Part shown: positions 9,580 through 19,256 of the stretch, piece by piece | Layout: the number at the start of each line of letters is the position of its first letter | Numbering within the stretch: position 1 is the stretch's first letter | Assembly (NCBI GenBank): GCA_003213015.1 | Contig: QCOG01000002.1 | Coordinates: 134,001 to 198,000 of the forward strand | Source of the DNA: Pelagibacteraceae bacterium AG-430-F16 | GTDB taxonomy: Bacteria; Pseudomonadota; Alphaproteobacteria; Pelagibacterales; Pelagibacteraceae | Reading direction: 5' to 3' | DNA length: 64,000 bases | Made by a program: the position numbers and the translations under genes | The notes under the pieces: generated by a model | Databases searched by the model: none | Told to the model about the DNA's origin: nothing | The model's input: the letters and a program-made list of their open reading frames with translations, nothing else

Positions 9580-11652
9580 TTATATAGTAGCTTGTTTAAT
9601 AGATAATTTTACTTTTCCTCTATCAAAACCTATAACTTTTACTTTAACCTCGTCACCCTCTTTTACCACATCAGTTACTTTTGCCACCCTCTTATCTGCG
9701 AGCTCTGAAATATGCACAAGACCGTCTTGTTTTCCTAAGAAATTTACAAAAGCTCCAAACTCCATAATCTTCATAACTTTACCATTATAAATTTTATTTA
9801 GTTCAGCTTTTGCTGTTAAATCTTTAATCATTTGCATAGCTTTGTTTCTAGAATCTTCATCTGGCGCTGCTACAGTAACTTCTCCTTCGTCGTTTACATC
9901 AACTTTAGCTCCTGACTTATCAACGATTTCTCTTATAGTGGCACCACCCTTACCTATAACAGTTGCAATATCTTTTTTATCAACTGTAATTTTTTCCATT
10001 TTTGGGGTGTGCTTACCAACGTTATCTCTTGATTTAGCCAAAGCTTTGCTCATCTCTCCTAAGATATGAATTCTTCCATCTTTAGCTTGTTTTAGTGCCT
10101 GTTCCATTATCTCAAAAGTAATTCCCGTAATCTTGATATCCATTTGTAAAGAAGTAATTCCATCTTTTGTCCCAGCTACTTTAAAATCCATATCACCAAG
10201 ATGATCCTCATCACCAAGAATATCTGAGAGTACGCTAAAGTCATTCTCCTCTTTAATTAAACCCATTGCAATACCTGCTACAGGCTCCTTAATTGGAACT
10301 CCTGCATCCATTAAAGCTAGAGATGAACCACAAACCGTTGCCATTGAGGAAGATCCATTCGACTCAGTAATTTCAGAAACTATTCTAAAAGTATATGGAA
10401 AGCTTTCTTTAGAAGGTAATGAAGATTTGATAGCTCTCCACGCTAATTTTCCATGGCCTATTTCTCTTCTTCCTGTGCCTATTCTTCCTGTCTCGCCAAC
10501 AGAAAATGGAGGAAAATTGTAATGTAGCATAAATCTTTCTCTTTGAAGGCCATCCAAACTTTCAATTCTTTGTTCATCATCTGAAGTACCAAGTGTAGTA
10601 GTTACAATTGCTTGTGTTTCTCCCCTTGTAAATAATGCAGATCCATGAACTCTTGGCAATATTCCAACCTCACACATTATTGGCCTTACATCGGCAAGTC
10701 CTCTTCCATCGATTCTGTTCTTATTTTTTATAATATCAGTTCTTACAATTCTTTTTTCAATATCTTTAAGCTCATGCATAACATCTAACTCTGTAAAGAT
10801 TTCATCCTCTTCATAAAGTTTTTTTGCTTTCTCTGTGACCTCAGATATTAGATTAGATCTCTCTTGTTTATCTTTTATTGAGAAAGCTTTTTTCAAGTCT
10901 TTGGTAAATTCTCCCTCTAATTTTTTCTTAACAGATGATAGATCTTTTTTCTCAACAACCCAGTCAGGTTTTTTGCACTCCTTAGCTAATTCCTCTATCA
11001 TTTTTATAACGGGTACAAATCCTTCGTGACCAAATTTTACGGCATCCAACATTTGTTGTTCAGTAAGGCCACTTGCTTCTGACTCTACCATTAAAACAGC
11101 ATCTTTTGTTCCAGCCACAACTAAGTCTAGTTTTGAATTTTCTAAATCTTTTTTTGACGGATTTAAAACATATTTTCCATCTATAAGGCCAACTCTTGAT
11201 GCCCCAACTGGTCCTAAAAAAGGCATTCCCGAAATAGCTAAAGCTGCTGAAGATGCAATAATTGATAAGACATCAGCTTCATTTTCTTTGTCATATGAAA
11301 TTACAGTTGGTAATACTTGCACCTCGTTTTTAAATTCATCCGGAAACAAAGGCCTAATTGGTCTATCAATTAATCTAGATATAAGAGTTTCACTCTCTGT
11401 TGGTCTTGCCTCCCTTTTAAAATATCCTCCGGGTATTTTACCTGCAGCATAATACTTTTCTTGATAATTTACTGATAAAGGGAAGTAATCTACATCTGGA
11501 TTAACTTTTTTTGCACCTACAGCTGTTGCTAAAACTACCGTCTCACCACAGCTTGCGATGATTGCTCCATCCGCTTGACGAGCAACCTTTCCAGTTTCGA
11601 GGGTGATTTTCTTTCCCGCAAAATCTATTTCTTTTTTAAAAATTTTAAACAT
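9580..11652 (-). CDS. pnp: Polynucleotide phosphorylase
   Basis: A 690-residue PNPase: two RNase PH domains (about 10-210 and 310-540), a KH domain with the GKGG loop (near 567), and a C-terminal S1 domain (about 620-690). It degrades RNA from the 3' end by phosphorolysis and is part of the RNA degradosome in many bacteria. The segment [20 protein letters not shown] and the later [15 protein letters not shown] catalytic region are well kept. It follows rpsO directly, the usual rpsO-pnp pair, where pnp is often controlled by RNase III and by PNPase itself; I see no obvious leader hairpin in the 0-base gap. Confidence 0.97.
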   Translation of the reverse strand: MFKIFKKEIDFAGKKITLETGKVARQADGAIIASCGETVVLATAVGAKKVNPDVDYFPLSVNYQEKYYAAGKIPGGYFKREARPTESETLISRLIDRPIRPLFPDEFKNEVQVLPTVISYDKENEADVLSIIASSAALAISGMPFLGPVGASRVGLIDGKYVLNPSKKDLENSKLDLVVAGTKDAVLMVESEASGLTEQQMLDAVKFGHEGFVPVIKMIEELAKECKKPDWVVEKKDLSSVKKKLEGEFTKDLKKAFSIKDKQERSNLISEVTEKAKKLYEEDEIFTELDVMHELKDIEKRIVRTDIIKNKNRIDGRGLADVRPIMCEVGILPRVHGSALFTRGETQAIVTTTLGTSDDEQRIESLDGLQRERFMLHYNFPPFSVGETGRIGTGRREIGHGKLAWRAIKSSLPSKESFPYTFRIVSEITESNGSSSMATVCGSSLALMDAGVPIKEPVAGIAMGLIKEENDFSVLSDILGDEDHLGDMDFKVAGTKDGITSLQMDIKITGITFEIMEQALKQAKDGRIHILGEMSKALAKSRDNVGKHTPKMEKITVDKKDIATVIGKGGATIREIVDKSGAKVDVNDEGEVTVAAPDEDSRNKAMQMIKDLTAKAELNKIYNGKVMKIMEFGAFVNFLGKQDGLVHISELADKRVAKVTDVVKEGDEVKVKVIGFDRGKVKLSIKQATI

Positions 11653-11901
11653 TTATTTCCTTAAGTTTAATTTGGTTAATATATTTTTATAGGCATCAGA
11701 TTTGGTTTTCTTTAGATAATCTAATAATTTCTTTCTTTTGTTCACTGCTTTTAGCAATCCTAAAGAGGAGTGTTTGTCTTTTTTGTATTTTTTCATATGA
11801 GCTGACAAATTTTCTATTTTATCGGTTAATAAAGCAATTTGTGCTTCCGATGATCCAGTGTCTTTTTCATGTAAAGCAACTTCTTTTAATTTTTTATTCA
11901 T
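11653..11901 (-). CDS. rpsO: 30S ribosomal protein S15
   Basis: An 82-residue S15, slightly shorter than the usual 89. The core helices with GSSEAQIALLTDKIENL, HMKKYKKDKHSSLGLL and NKRKKLLDYLKK match. S15 binds the central domain of 16S rRNA early in 30S assembly. Its stop codon abuts the pnp start, and it begins 7 bases after rbfA ends. In most bacteria truB lies between rbfA and rpsO; here there is no room for it. Confidence 0.95.
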   Translation of the reverse strand: MNKKLKEVALHEKDTGSSEAQIALLTDKIENLSAHMKKYKKDKHSSLGLLKAVNKRKKLLDYLKKTKSDAYKNILTKLNLRK

Positions 11902-11908
11902 TTCTTTC

Positions 11909-12274
11909 CTATTTATTTGTTTGTTTAATCAAATTCTCAATTTTTTCAGCATAATCGAAAGACTCATCTTTAACAAATAGAAGTTTAGGTAAAAACTTCA
12001 TATTAATTTTTTTTGATAAAGTTTTTCTTATTACAAAAGAAAATTCTTTAAGACTTTCCACAGTCTCATCAGAATTTATTCCACCAAGGGGTAGAACAAA
12101 AGTTTTTGCAGTTTTAAGATCTGGGCTCATTCTAACTTCTGTAACTGTTATTCCTTTAGTTTGTACATTTGGAAGTTTTGCTTCGTCTTTTAAAAAAATC
12201 ATGCTTAAGGCTTGTTTAATCATTTCACCAACTCTTAACTGTCTTTGAGTAACTGGTTTTCCTAATTTTCCCAT
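11909..12274 (-). CDS. rbfA: Ribosome-binding factor A
   Basis: A 121-residue KH-like protein with RQLRVGEMIKQALSMIF at the start and ITVTEVRMSPDLKTAKTFV, the typical RbfA core. It assists late 30S maturation at the 5' end helix of 16S rRNA. It shares its first base with the infB stop. The position, directly after infB, is the canonical one. Confidence 0.93.
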   Translation of the reverse strand: MGKLGKPVTQRQLRVGEMIKQALSMIFLKDEAKLPNVQTKGITVTEVRMSPDLKTAKTFVLPLGGINSDETVESLKEFSFVIRKTLSKKINMKFLPKLLFVKDESFDYAEKIENLIKQTNK

Positions 12275-14487
12275 TATACTGATCTCTCTGTTGTTTTAGA
12301 GTTATAAGCCTCAATAATATCTTTCTTCTGAAAATCATTAAAGTTTTTCAAGGTTATCCCACATTCTAGGCCCTCTGTAACTTGTTTTGTTTGATTTTTT
12401 TCCCTAAAAATTGATCCTATTTTTCCTGTAAATACAACTGTTCCATCTCTAATAACTCTTGCTAAAGAGTCTTGACTTATTTCTCCCGTAGTTACTTTTG
12501 AGCCAGCAACTTTACCAACTTTTGATACTTTAAAAATTTCTAAAATTTCTGCTGAACCAGTTATGCTTTCCTCCACGTCTGGAGATAATAAACCTGACAT
12601 CTTACTTTTTACAAAGTCGATTAATTCATAAATTATATTAAAAGATGAAATTTTTACTGCACTTTGCTCAGCGATTTTTTTTGCTTCCTTGCTTGGTTTT
12701 ACATTAAAAGCTATTAAAACAGCATTTGAAGCTTTTGCTAAATTAACATCAGTTTCAGTAACCATTCCTACATCTGATAAGATTATCTTTGGTTTAACCT
12801 CATCGTGTTTTATTAGGTTTACAGCATTTTTAATCGCTTCAGAGGAGCCATGAACATCTGACTTGATAATTATATTTAATTCTTCACTTGTTTGGTCTTT
12901 AAAGGCAGAGTCTTGAGTTATAAGAGACACTTGACCCTTTTTGAACTGAGCTTCATTAATTCTTGCTTCACTTAAAACTTTGGCTTCTTTATCAGTATCA
13001 AGAACCAAAAAATCATCTCCAGATTTTGAAGCTCCACTTATACCTAATATTTCAACTGGGGTAGATGGTAAAGCTTCATCAACAGATTTTCCATTATCAT
13101 CGATTATAGCCCTCACTTTTCCCCATTGAGGTCCACATACAAAATGATCCCCTTTTTTTAATCTTCCAGATGTCACAATTATATTTGCGATTGGACCTCT
13201 TCCGATATCAATTTTTGACTCTAAAACAATACCAGTTGCTTTGTTTTCATGATCCGTTTTCAAATTTAGAAGCTCAGCTTGTAAAGTTATAGACTCCAAA
13301 AGTTTATCAATATTTTTTTTTGTTTTTGCTGAAATTTCTACCATGAGAGTATCTCCTGACAAATCTTCTGAGATTAATTCATGCTCGAGGAGCTGATTTT
13401 TAACTTTTTGAGGATCAGCATCCGGTAAATCACATTTATTAATTGCCACGACAATAGGTACTTTTGCAGCTTTAGCGTGTTTGATAGACTCAATTGTTTG
13501 AGGTTTAACTCCATCATTTGCAGCAACAACTAACACAACAATGTCAGTTAACTTTGAACCTCTCGCTCTCATTTCTGTAAATGCTGCATGACCAGGTGTG
13601 TCTATAAAGGTTATTTTCTCATTTTTATGAATTATTTGGTATGCACCTACATGCTGAGTGATTCCCCCATGTTCACCTGAAACAACATTTGTGCTTCTAA
13701 GCACATCTAATACAGAAGTTTTTCCATGATCTACATGACCCATGACGGTTATAATTGGAGGTCTGTTTTGAAGATTTTCAGATTTTATGTCTTTGATTTT
13801 ACTGACTATTTCCTCTGCCTTTTTTTCCTTTAAAGGAATATGACCAAATTCTTTGACTAAGTACTCTGCGGTATCAGAGTCAATAGTATGATTTATAGTC
13901 ACTGTAACACCCATTCCCATTAAATGCTTAATAATGTTAGATGATTGTTCGGCCATTCGATTTGCAAGATCTCTTATTGTAATAAGCTCTGGTATGCTAA
14001 TCTCTCTTTTTACATTTTTTGAATTTTCATCATCTTTTGTATTTTTAGTTTCTCTGAGTTCTTTCTCTCTCGCCCTTTTTATTGAGGCCAAACTTCTTGA
14101 TCTAAACTCTATATCCTCACTTAAGGCTCTGGAAACGGTGAGTTTTAATTCCCTTTTTTTAGTTGAGAATTTATTTTTATTATCTTTATCTTTTGCATCC
14201 CCTTTTATTTTTTTTGTTGCTCTTTGCTCAGCAAGTTTCCTTCTTTCATAATCACTTATTTTTGATGGAAAAGATGGTTTTCCTGTTTTAGGAGGGAAAG
14301 ATGGTTTTCCGGAAAAAGGTTTTTTTGGAAACTTTGAAGATCCAAGATTGTTTTTATTAAATGGTTTTGAGAATTTTTTCTCATTAACAAACTTTTGTTT
14401 ATTTTTATTGTTTGTTAATTCCTGTTTAGCATATAAATTTTTTCTGGGTTTTCCTGATATTGTTAGTTTTGTTTTTTTTGTTTCCAT
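12274..14487 (-). CDS. infB: Translation initiation factor IF-2
   Basis: A 737-residue IF-2. A charged, low-complexity N-terminus (1-160) holds a direct repeat of GKPSFP at about 60-65 and 69-74. The N2 domain with IPELITIRDLANRM follows, then the G domain with the P-loop GHVDHGKT at 250-257, DTPGHAAF and NKCDLP. Domains II-IV end the chain. IF-2 brings fMet-tRNA to the 30S subunit and promotes subunit joining. The gene is 12 bases after nusA and 0 bases before rbfA. Confidence 0.96.
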   Translation of the reverse strand: METKKTKLTISGKPRKNLYAKQELTNNKNKQKFVNEKKFSKPFNKNNLGSSKFPKKPFSGKPSFPPKTGKPSFPSKISDYERRKLAEQRATKKIKGDAKDKDNKNKFSTKKRELKLTVSRALSEDIEFRSRSLASIKRAREKELRETKNTKDDENSKNVKREISIPELITIRDLANRMAEQSSNIIKHLMGMGVTVTINHTIDSDTAEYLVKEFGHIPLKEKKAEEIVSKIKDIKSENLQNRPPIITVMGHVDHGKTSVLDVLRSTNVVSGEHGGITQHVGAYQIIHKNEKITFIDTPGHAAFTEMRARGSKLTDIVVLVVAANDGVKPQTIESIKHAKAAKVPIVVAINKCDLPDADPQKVKNQLLEHELISEDLSGDTLMVEISAKTKKNIDKLLESITLQAELLNLKTDHENKATGIVLESKIDIGRGPIANIIVTSGRLKKGDHFVCGPQWGKVRAIIDDNGKSVDEALPSTPVEILGISGASKSGDDFLVLDTDKEAKVLSEARINEAQFKKGQVSLITQDSAFKDQTSEELNIIIKSDVHGSSEAIKNAVNLIKHDEVKPKIILSDVGMVTETDVNLAKASNAVLIAFNVKPSKEAKKIAEQSAVKISSFNIIYELIDFVKSKMSGLLSPDVEESITGSAEILEIFKVSKVGKVAGSKVTTGEISQDSLARVIRDGTVVFTGKIGSIFREKNQTKQVTEGLECGITLKNFNDFQKKDIIEAYNSKTTERSV

Positions 14488-14499
14488 TTTTTCTCATTC

Positions 14500-16041
14500 C
14501 TAGTTTTTATAAATTTTATCTCTAGCTGACATTATTAAATCATCTGCCTCTTTTCTTGAAAGAGCAAAATCTTCTAGATAACCTTTAATTTTTATTCTTT
14601 CACCTTTAATTATATCAAAACCGCCTATTAATTCATCAGAAGCTAGATCTGCAAAGTCATTTAATGATAAAATCTTTTGCTCACCAAGAGTTAAAAGCAT
14701 GCCTGGTGTAAGACCCTCATGTTCAGTTAGGTCAGCTTGAATTCCAAGATCTTTAATCTTCTGTTGTATTTCCTCTTGATCTTTTTGGTAAAACTCTTTT
14801 GCTCTTTGTACTAATTCTTTAGCTGTTTCCTCTTCAATACCTTCTATTTTAGCCAGTTTGTCTATTTCGCTATCTTTTATTTCCTCAATTGTTGAAAAGC
14901 CTTCTGCTACAAGTAGTTGCCCTAATGTTTCATCCACCTCAAGATTTTTCATTAAGGTATCTGTTTTATCTTTAAATTCTAACTGTCTTCTCTCTGACTC
15001 CTCTTTATCTGTCATTATATTGATTTCGTAATTCAAAAGTTTTGTTGCTAATCTAACATTTTGTCCTCTTCTACCGATGGCTTTACTAAGATTTTCCTCG
15101 GTTAAAATTACATCCATTTTTTTTTGTTCTGAGTCTACAATTACTTTCTGAACCTCAGCAGGAGATAAAGCATTTGAAACAACTAAAGCAGGATCTTCGG
15201 ACCAATTTACAATATCAATTTTTTCTCCTTGGAGCTCATTAACTACTGCTTGAACTCTACTTCCTCTCATACCAACACAAGCACCAACTGGATCAAGAGA
15301 GGTATCAACAGCTTGTACACAAATTTTAGCTCTACTACCTGGATCTCTAGCAGATGATTTAATCTCTATAAGTCCATCATAAATCTCTGGTACCTCTTGA
15401 ATAAATAATTTTTCCATAAATTTTGCGTGTGCTCTAGATAAAAAGATTTGTTGACCTCTTTGTTCTCTTCTTACATCGTAACAGTAAGCCTTTACTCTAT
15501 CACCAGCTTTAATATTCTCTCTTGGAATCATCTCGTTTTTTTGAATTATTGCTTCTGTTCTGCCTAAGTCGACTATTACATTTCCAAATTCTAGCCTTTT
15601 CACAATTCCGCTCAATATCGAATCTTTTTTATCAATAAAATCGTTAAATTGTCTTTCTCTTTCTGCTTCCCTTACGTTAAAACTAATTACTTGTTTTGCA
15701 GTTTGCGCTGCGATTCTTCCGAAATCGAAGGATGGCAAAGGTTGTAAAACCTCATCTCCAATTTTTTTTTCACCATACTTTTCTGAGTCTTTAAGGCTTA
15801 TTTCTGTATTAGTATTTTCTGGGGTCTCAACAACTACCAACTTTCTAAATAGTTCAATATCCCCACTATCTCTATTAATTGAGACTTTTATTTCATTTTC
15901 GTTTCCAAACTTAGACTTTGCAGCTTTTGCAATTCCTGTTTCCATTGAATTGATAATTAGTTCTTTATCAATAGATTTTTCAAGCGCAACTGCTTCGGCT
16001 ATTCTAAGTAACTCTAATTTATCTGCTCTTTTATTTAACAT
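14500..16041 (-). CDS. nusA: Transcription termination/antitermination factor NusA
   Basis: A 513-residue NusA. The order is an N-terminal RNA-polymerase-binding domain (about 1-125), an S1 domain (KDSILSGIVKRLEFGNVIVDLG), two KH domains (DPVGACVGMRGSRVQAVV and LSKAIGRRGQNVRLA), and C-terminal acidic repeats with helix-hairpin-helix features. NusA pauses polymerase and stimulates intrinsic termination. rimP, which usually precedes nusA, is absent. A promoter and a terminator-like hairpin lie right before the gene, the hairpin ending within 10 bases of the start; see those entries. Confidence 0.96.
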   Translation of the reverse strand: MLNKRADKLELLRIAEAVALEKSIDKELIINSMETGIAKAAKSKFGNENEIKVSINRDSGDIELFRKLVVVETPENTNTEISLKDSEKYGEKKIGDEVLQPLPSFDFGRIAAQTAKQVISFNVREAERERQFNDFIDKKDSILSGIVKRLEFGNVIVDLGRTEAIIQKNEMIPRENIKAGDRVKAYCYDVRREQRGQQIFLSRAHAKFMEKLFIQEVPEIYDGLIEIKSSARDPGSRAKICVQAVDTSLDPVGACVGMRGSRVQAVVNELQGEKIDIVNWSEDPALVVSNALSPAEVQKVIVDSEQKKMDVILTEENLSKAIGRRGQNVRLATKLLNYEINIMTDKEESERRQLEFKDKTDTLMKNLEVDETLGQLLVAEGFSTIEEIKDSEIDKLAKIEGIEEETAKELVQRAKEFYQKDQEEIQQKIKDLGIQADLTEHEGLTPGMLLTLGEQKILSLNDFADLASDELIGGFDIIKGERIKIKGYLEDFALSRKEADDLIMSARDKIYKN

Positions 16042-16053
16042 TCTTCTCCAAAA

Positions 16054-16077
16054 AAAAATGGGCCGAAGCCCATTTTT
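16054..16077 (-). terminator. Hairpin plus T-run: metK terminator and/or nusA leader attenuator
   Basis: On the minus strand a perfect 10-bp stem (AAAAATGGGC / GCCCATTTTT) closes on a TTCG tetraloop and runs into an unbroken T-tract ending near 16050. It is the best intrinsic terminator in the window. It lies after metK, but also only 9 bases before the nusA start and downstream of a good promoter (16100-16128). It could end metK transcripts, attenuate nusA transcripts, or do both. Confidence 0.85.
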
Positions 16078-16099
16078 AAAAATTCAACGATTTAGGAAA

Positions 16100-16128
16100 T
16101 ATATAGTTATTTTTAACTAATTTTTCAA
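16100..16128 (-). promoter_or_regulatory. Sigma-70-type promoter for the nusA operon
   Basis: On the minus strand TTGAAA (16128-16123) and TATATA (16105-16100) are separated by exactly 17 bases. Transcription would start near 16093, giving a leader of about 50 bases that includes the 16054-16077 hairpin before nusA. The site lies in the short gap after the metK stop, the only gap available to this operon. Confidence 0.6.
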
Positions 16129-16132
16129 CTTT

Positions 16133-17296
16133 TTACTTTGTAAATACCGATTTTTTATCTGTTTTTTCCCAAGAAAAAGAACCATCGCCCTCAGGTTCTC
16201 TTCCAAAATGACCATAGGCAGCTGATTTTTCATAAATTGGTTTATTTAAACCCAGCATTTCTCTTATACCTCTAGGGCTTAAATCGAAATTTTCACTTAT
16301 CAATTTTTCTACATGTTTATTTTTTTCCTCATCGTTATCAAATAAATCAACATAGATGGATAATGGTTTCGATACTCCAATAGCATAAGCAAGTTGTATT
16401 AAACACTTATCAGCAAACTTTGAAGCAACAACATTTTTTGCTAAATATCTTGAAGCATAAGCAGCTGATCGATCAACTTTAGTTGGATCTTTCCCTGAAA
16501 AAGCCCCACCACCATGTGGAGCGGCACCCCCATATGTATCGACAATAATTTTTCTTCCTGTAAGACCACTATCTCCGTCAGGTCCACCAATAACAAAATT
16601 TCCTGTTGGATTAATGTAAATTTCTTTTTCATCTAAATTATTTAGAAGATTTTTTGGTATTGATTTTTCAATATATGGCATTACTAATTTTCGTACCTGA
16701 GATTGATCAACATCTGCAGAGTGCTGAGTAGATATAACTACAGATTTAACATTTGCTGGTTTGCCATCTTTATATTCAATTGTAATTTGACTTTTAGAAT
16801 CTGGCTCAATGTTTTTTAATTTTCCAGATTTTCTATCCGCAGCCATCAATCTTAAAATCTTATGTGAATAATGTATAGGTGCAGGCATTAAAACATCAGT
16901 TTCATTGCATGCGTAACCAAACATAATTCCTTGGTCTCCAGCTCCTTCATCCTTGTTGCCGGATGAGTCAACTCCCATTGCTATGTCGGCTGATTGAGCA
17001 TGTAGATGACTTTCAATTTTAGTTGCTTCTTTCCATGTAAAACCATCTTGGTCATAACCAATATCTTTTATGCAATGCCTTACCTTTTCAATTAAATCGT
17101 CTTTTTTGATTTCCGGACCTCTAACTTCTCCTGCAAGTACTACTTTATTAGTTGTTGTTAAAGTCTCGCAAGCTACTCTTGATTGTGGCTCAGCACCTAA
17201 ATAAGTATCAACAACCATATCAGAAATTCTATCGCAAACTTTGTCAGGATGACCTTCGGAGACGGACTCGCTGGTAAATAAATAATTTTTTTTCAT
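16133..17296 (-). CDS. metK: S-adenosylmethionine synthetase
   Basis: A 387-residue MetK, which makes SAM from methionine and ATP. The signatures [12 protein letters not shown] and [16 protein letters not shown] are complete, and the start region has [13 protein letters not shown]. The gene overlaps lnt by 4 bases, so no separate leader or SAM riboswitch fits upstream. It ends the long group tsaB-fur-miaB-phoH-ybeY-lnt-metK, and the hairpin at 16054-16077 follows it. Confidence 0.97.
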   Translation of the reverse strand: MKKNYLFTSESVSEGHPDKVCDRISDMVVDTYLGAEPQSRVACETLTTTNKVVLAGEVRGPEIKKDDLIEKVRHCIKDIGYDQDGFTWKEATKIESHLHAQSADIAMGVDSSGNKDEGAGDQGIMFGYACNETDVLMPAPIHYSHKILRLMAADRKSGKLKNIEPDSKSQITIEYKDGKPANVKSVVISTQHSADVDQSQVRKLVMPYIEKSIPKNLLNNLDEKEIYINPTGNFVIGGPDGDSGLTGRKIIVDTYGGAAPHGGGAFSGKDPTKVDRSAAYASRYLAKNVVASKFADKCLIQLAYAIGVSKPLSIYVDLFDNDEEKNKHVEKLISENFDLSPRGIREMLGLNKPIYEKSAAYGHFGREPEGDGSFSWEKTDKKSVFTK

Positions 17297-18819
17297 TGTC
17301 TCTCCCTTATTTTTAATAAAAAAATAACCGTAATATAAAAAATAAGGAAATAAAAGAAAATCTTATTTCCAAATGAACTAAAGATTGTTTTTGATCCTTT
17401 TTTATAAGTGTCGATTTCAATTACTCCCTTTTGGGTTGATTCAATTTTTTTTATAATTTGTCCTTTACTATCAATATATGCTGAAATTCCATTGTTCGCA
17501 GATCTAATTATATTTTTGCCCTCTTCGATAGATCTAAAAATAGAATGATAAAAATGTTGATCTATACCAATTGATTTACCAAACCATCCGTCTTCTGAAA
17601 TGTTTATGATAAAATCATAATTATCAGAATATTTGTAAAGACCTCCTGAGTAAATAATTTCATAACATATAAGAGGAAGAAATTTTGTATCTTTAATTTT
17701 TATTAAATCTCTCTCACTTGCAGAACTGAAAGATTGGTATCCTTGAGTAATTTTTTTAAAGCCATAATTCTTCAAAAATTTTTCAAATGGCAAATACTCA
17801 CCGAAAGGAACAAGTTTATTTTTATCATAAACACTTATCAATTTTAAATCGTTATCAAGTAGAGCCATAGAATTGAAAATTTCTGTTTCTTTATATCTAG
17901 TAATACCAACTATAATTTTATGATTATTTCGAAAATAACTTCCAAATACCGAAGAGTAATTTTGAATTTCATTAAGATTTATTGATGGTAATATTCCCTC
18001 TGGATAAATATATAGCGCGTCTCTACTATCAATATTTCCTATTTCTGCCAAATCATTCATTACTAAAGAAGGATCTGTCCCATCAAAAAATCTTTTTAAG
18101 TCAATTTTGGGTGAGATAATTTTTAATATAGTATTCATTGGACTATTTGGTGTGTTATTGTGTTTATTTAAAACAAAATTACCAAAAATTAAATTTGATA
18201 TAATTAAAGTTACTGTCAATAAAACTGTTATTAATTTTGCTTTTAACGGCACGTCAAATAAAATGACTGCAGGGACTAAAAAAATTGTTACAACTAATAA
18301 ATTTAGAGAATATGTTCCTACATATGACAAGATTTGTATAAATTCATTAATTTCAACTAAACTAAAAGAGATCAAGTTCCAAGGAAAACCTCCAAGTATG
18401 TGGCCCCTCAAATATTCTATGAGTGAAAATATTAAAGCAAATAAAAAAATACTCACAATTTTTTTTCTTGGCTTAAAATAAAAAAAAATTAAAAAAGATA
18501 TTCCATAAAAGATACCTAAGAAGAGAGGAATTATTGTAATTGCAAAAGGAATTAAGGGCTTGAATATTTCTTCAACAGTTAATGAGTTTGCTATCCAATA
18601 AATATTTGAAAAAAAATATGAAAAACCAAAAATCCATCCGTAAAGAAAAGATGAGAACCCCTTTTTTATTTCAAAATTCAGATAGATTAAAAGTAAAAAT
18701 GGAAAAGAAATAAAATTAAGAAAAAAAAAGTTATATGGTGGGAGACTGAATGTTGAAATTAATCCACAAATAAGTGGCACTAAGTAAAAAGTAGAATTCT
18801 TAGAATAATTTCTTGTCAA
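17293..18819 (-). CDS. lnt: Apolipoprotein N-acyltransferase
   Basis: A 508-residue inner-membrane enzyme that adds the third acyl chain to lipoproteins. About six hydrophobic helices fill residues 10-215, then a periplasmic nitrilase-like domain carries the catalytic triad Glu274 ([10 protein letters not shown]), Lys335 ([12 protein letters not shown]) and Cys385 (LICYEIIY). A last helix lies near the C-terminus. The start codon is TTG, 2 bases after ybeY. The window encodes several lipoproteins that would be substrates (the BON protein, the DUF3576 protein, LptE). Confidence 0.93.
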   Translation of the reverse strand: MTRNYSKNSTFYLVPLICGLISTFSLPPYNFFFLNFISFPFLLLIYLNFEIKKGFSSFLYGWIFGFSYFFSNIYWIANSLTVEEIFKPLIPFAITIIPLFLGIFYGISFLIFFYFKPRKKIVSIFLFALIFSLIEYLRGHILGGFPWNLISFSLVEINEFIQILSYVGTYSLNLLVVTIFLVPAVILFDVPLKAKLITVLLTVTLIISNLIFGNFVLNKHNNTPNSPMNTILKIISPKIDLKRFFDGTDPSLVMNDLAEIGNIDSRDALYIYPEGILPSINLNEIQNYSSVFGSYFRNNHKIIVGITRYKETEIFNSMALLDNDLKLISVYDKNKLVPFGEYLPFEKFLKNYGFKKITQGYQSFSSASERDLIKIKDTKFLPLICYEIIYSGGLYKYSDNYDFIINISEDGWFGKSIGIDQHFYHSIFRSIEEGKNIIRSANNGISAYIDSKGQIIKKIESTQKGVIEIDTYKKGSKTIFSSFGNKIFFYFLIFYITVIFLLKIRERQ

Positions 18820-18821
18820 AT

Positions 18822-19256
18822 TTAATTTACTCGTTTTAAAATGTCTTGCTCTTTTCTTAACATTTGTTTGTAATCTTTTTGTCTGGCATGATCATAACCG
18901 AGCAAGTGTAAAAGACCGTGAATCCACATTTTATCAAATTCAATATTAAAATTTGTTTTTTTTGACCTTAAATTTATAATTTCATAACAAATAGCTATAT
19001 CTCCTCTATAATTTTTATTAAAATGACTTTTAATGGGAAAAGACAAAACGTCAGTTTCTTTGTTTTTATTTCGAAATCTTTTATTAAGCTTTTTTATAAA
19101 AGTTTTGTTAGTTAATAATAAAGTGAACTGGAAATTCTTTTTTTTTAATGATTTTACATAAGAAAGTTTTTTTATTTTTTTTTTAAAATAAAGACTTGGA
19201 TTTTTAATTTTTGTTTTCCATTTTGGAAAATCAACAACTATTTCAGCTTTAATCAT
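18822..19256 (-). CDS. ybeY: rRNA maturation factor/endoribonuclease YbeY
   Basis: A 144-residue protein with the metal-binding signature HGLLHLLGYDH (HxxxHxxxxxH), the zinc site of the UPF0054/YbeY family. It acts in 16S rRNA 3'-end maturation and ribosome quality control. FRNKNKETDVLSFP is the other conserved segment. It shares its first base with the end of phoH, and phoH-ybeY-lnt is the common bacterial order. Confidence 0.92.
   Translation of the reverse strand: MIKAEIVVDFPKWKTKIKNPSLYFKKKIKKLSYVKSLKKKNFQFTLLLTNKTFIKKLNKRFRNKNKETDVLSFPIKSHFNKNYRGDIAICYEIINLRSKKTNFNIEFDKMWIHGLLHLLGYDHARQKDYKQMLRKEQDILKRVN

Noticed and set aside
13934..14251. Hydrophobic Ser/Phe/Leu-rich frame opposite infB
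   Set aside because: It is the antisense of the Lys/Glu-rich N-terminus of IF-2, a typical shadow.
16133..17296. A SAM riboswitch for metK
   Set aside because: metK overlaps lnt by 4 bases, so no leader exists at its start.
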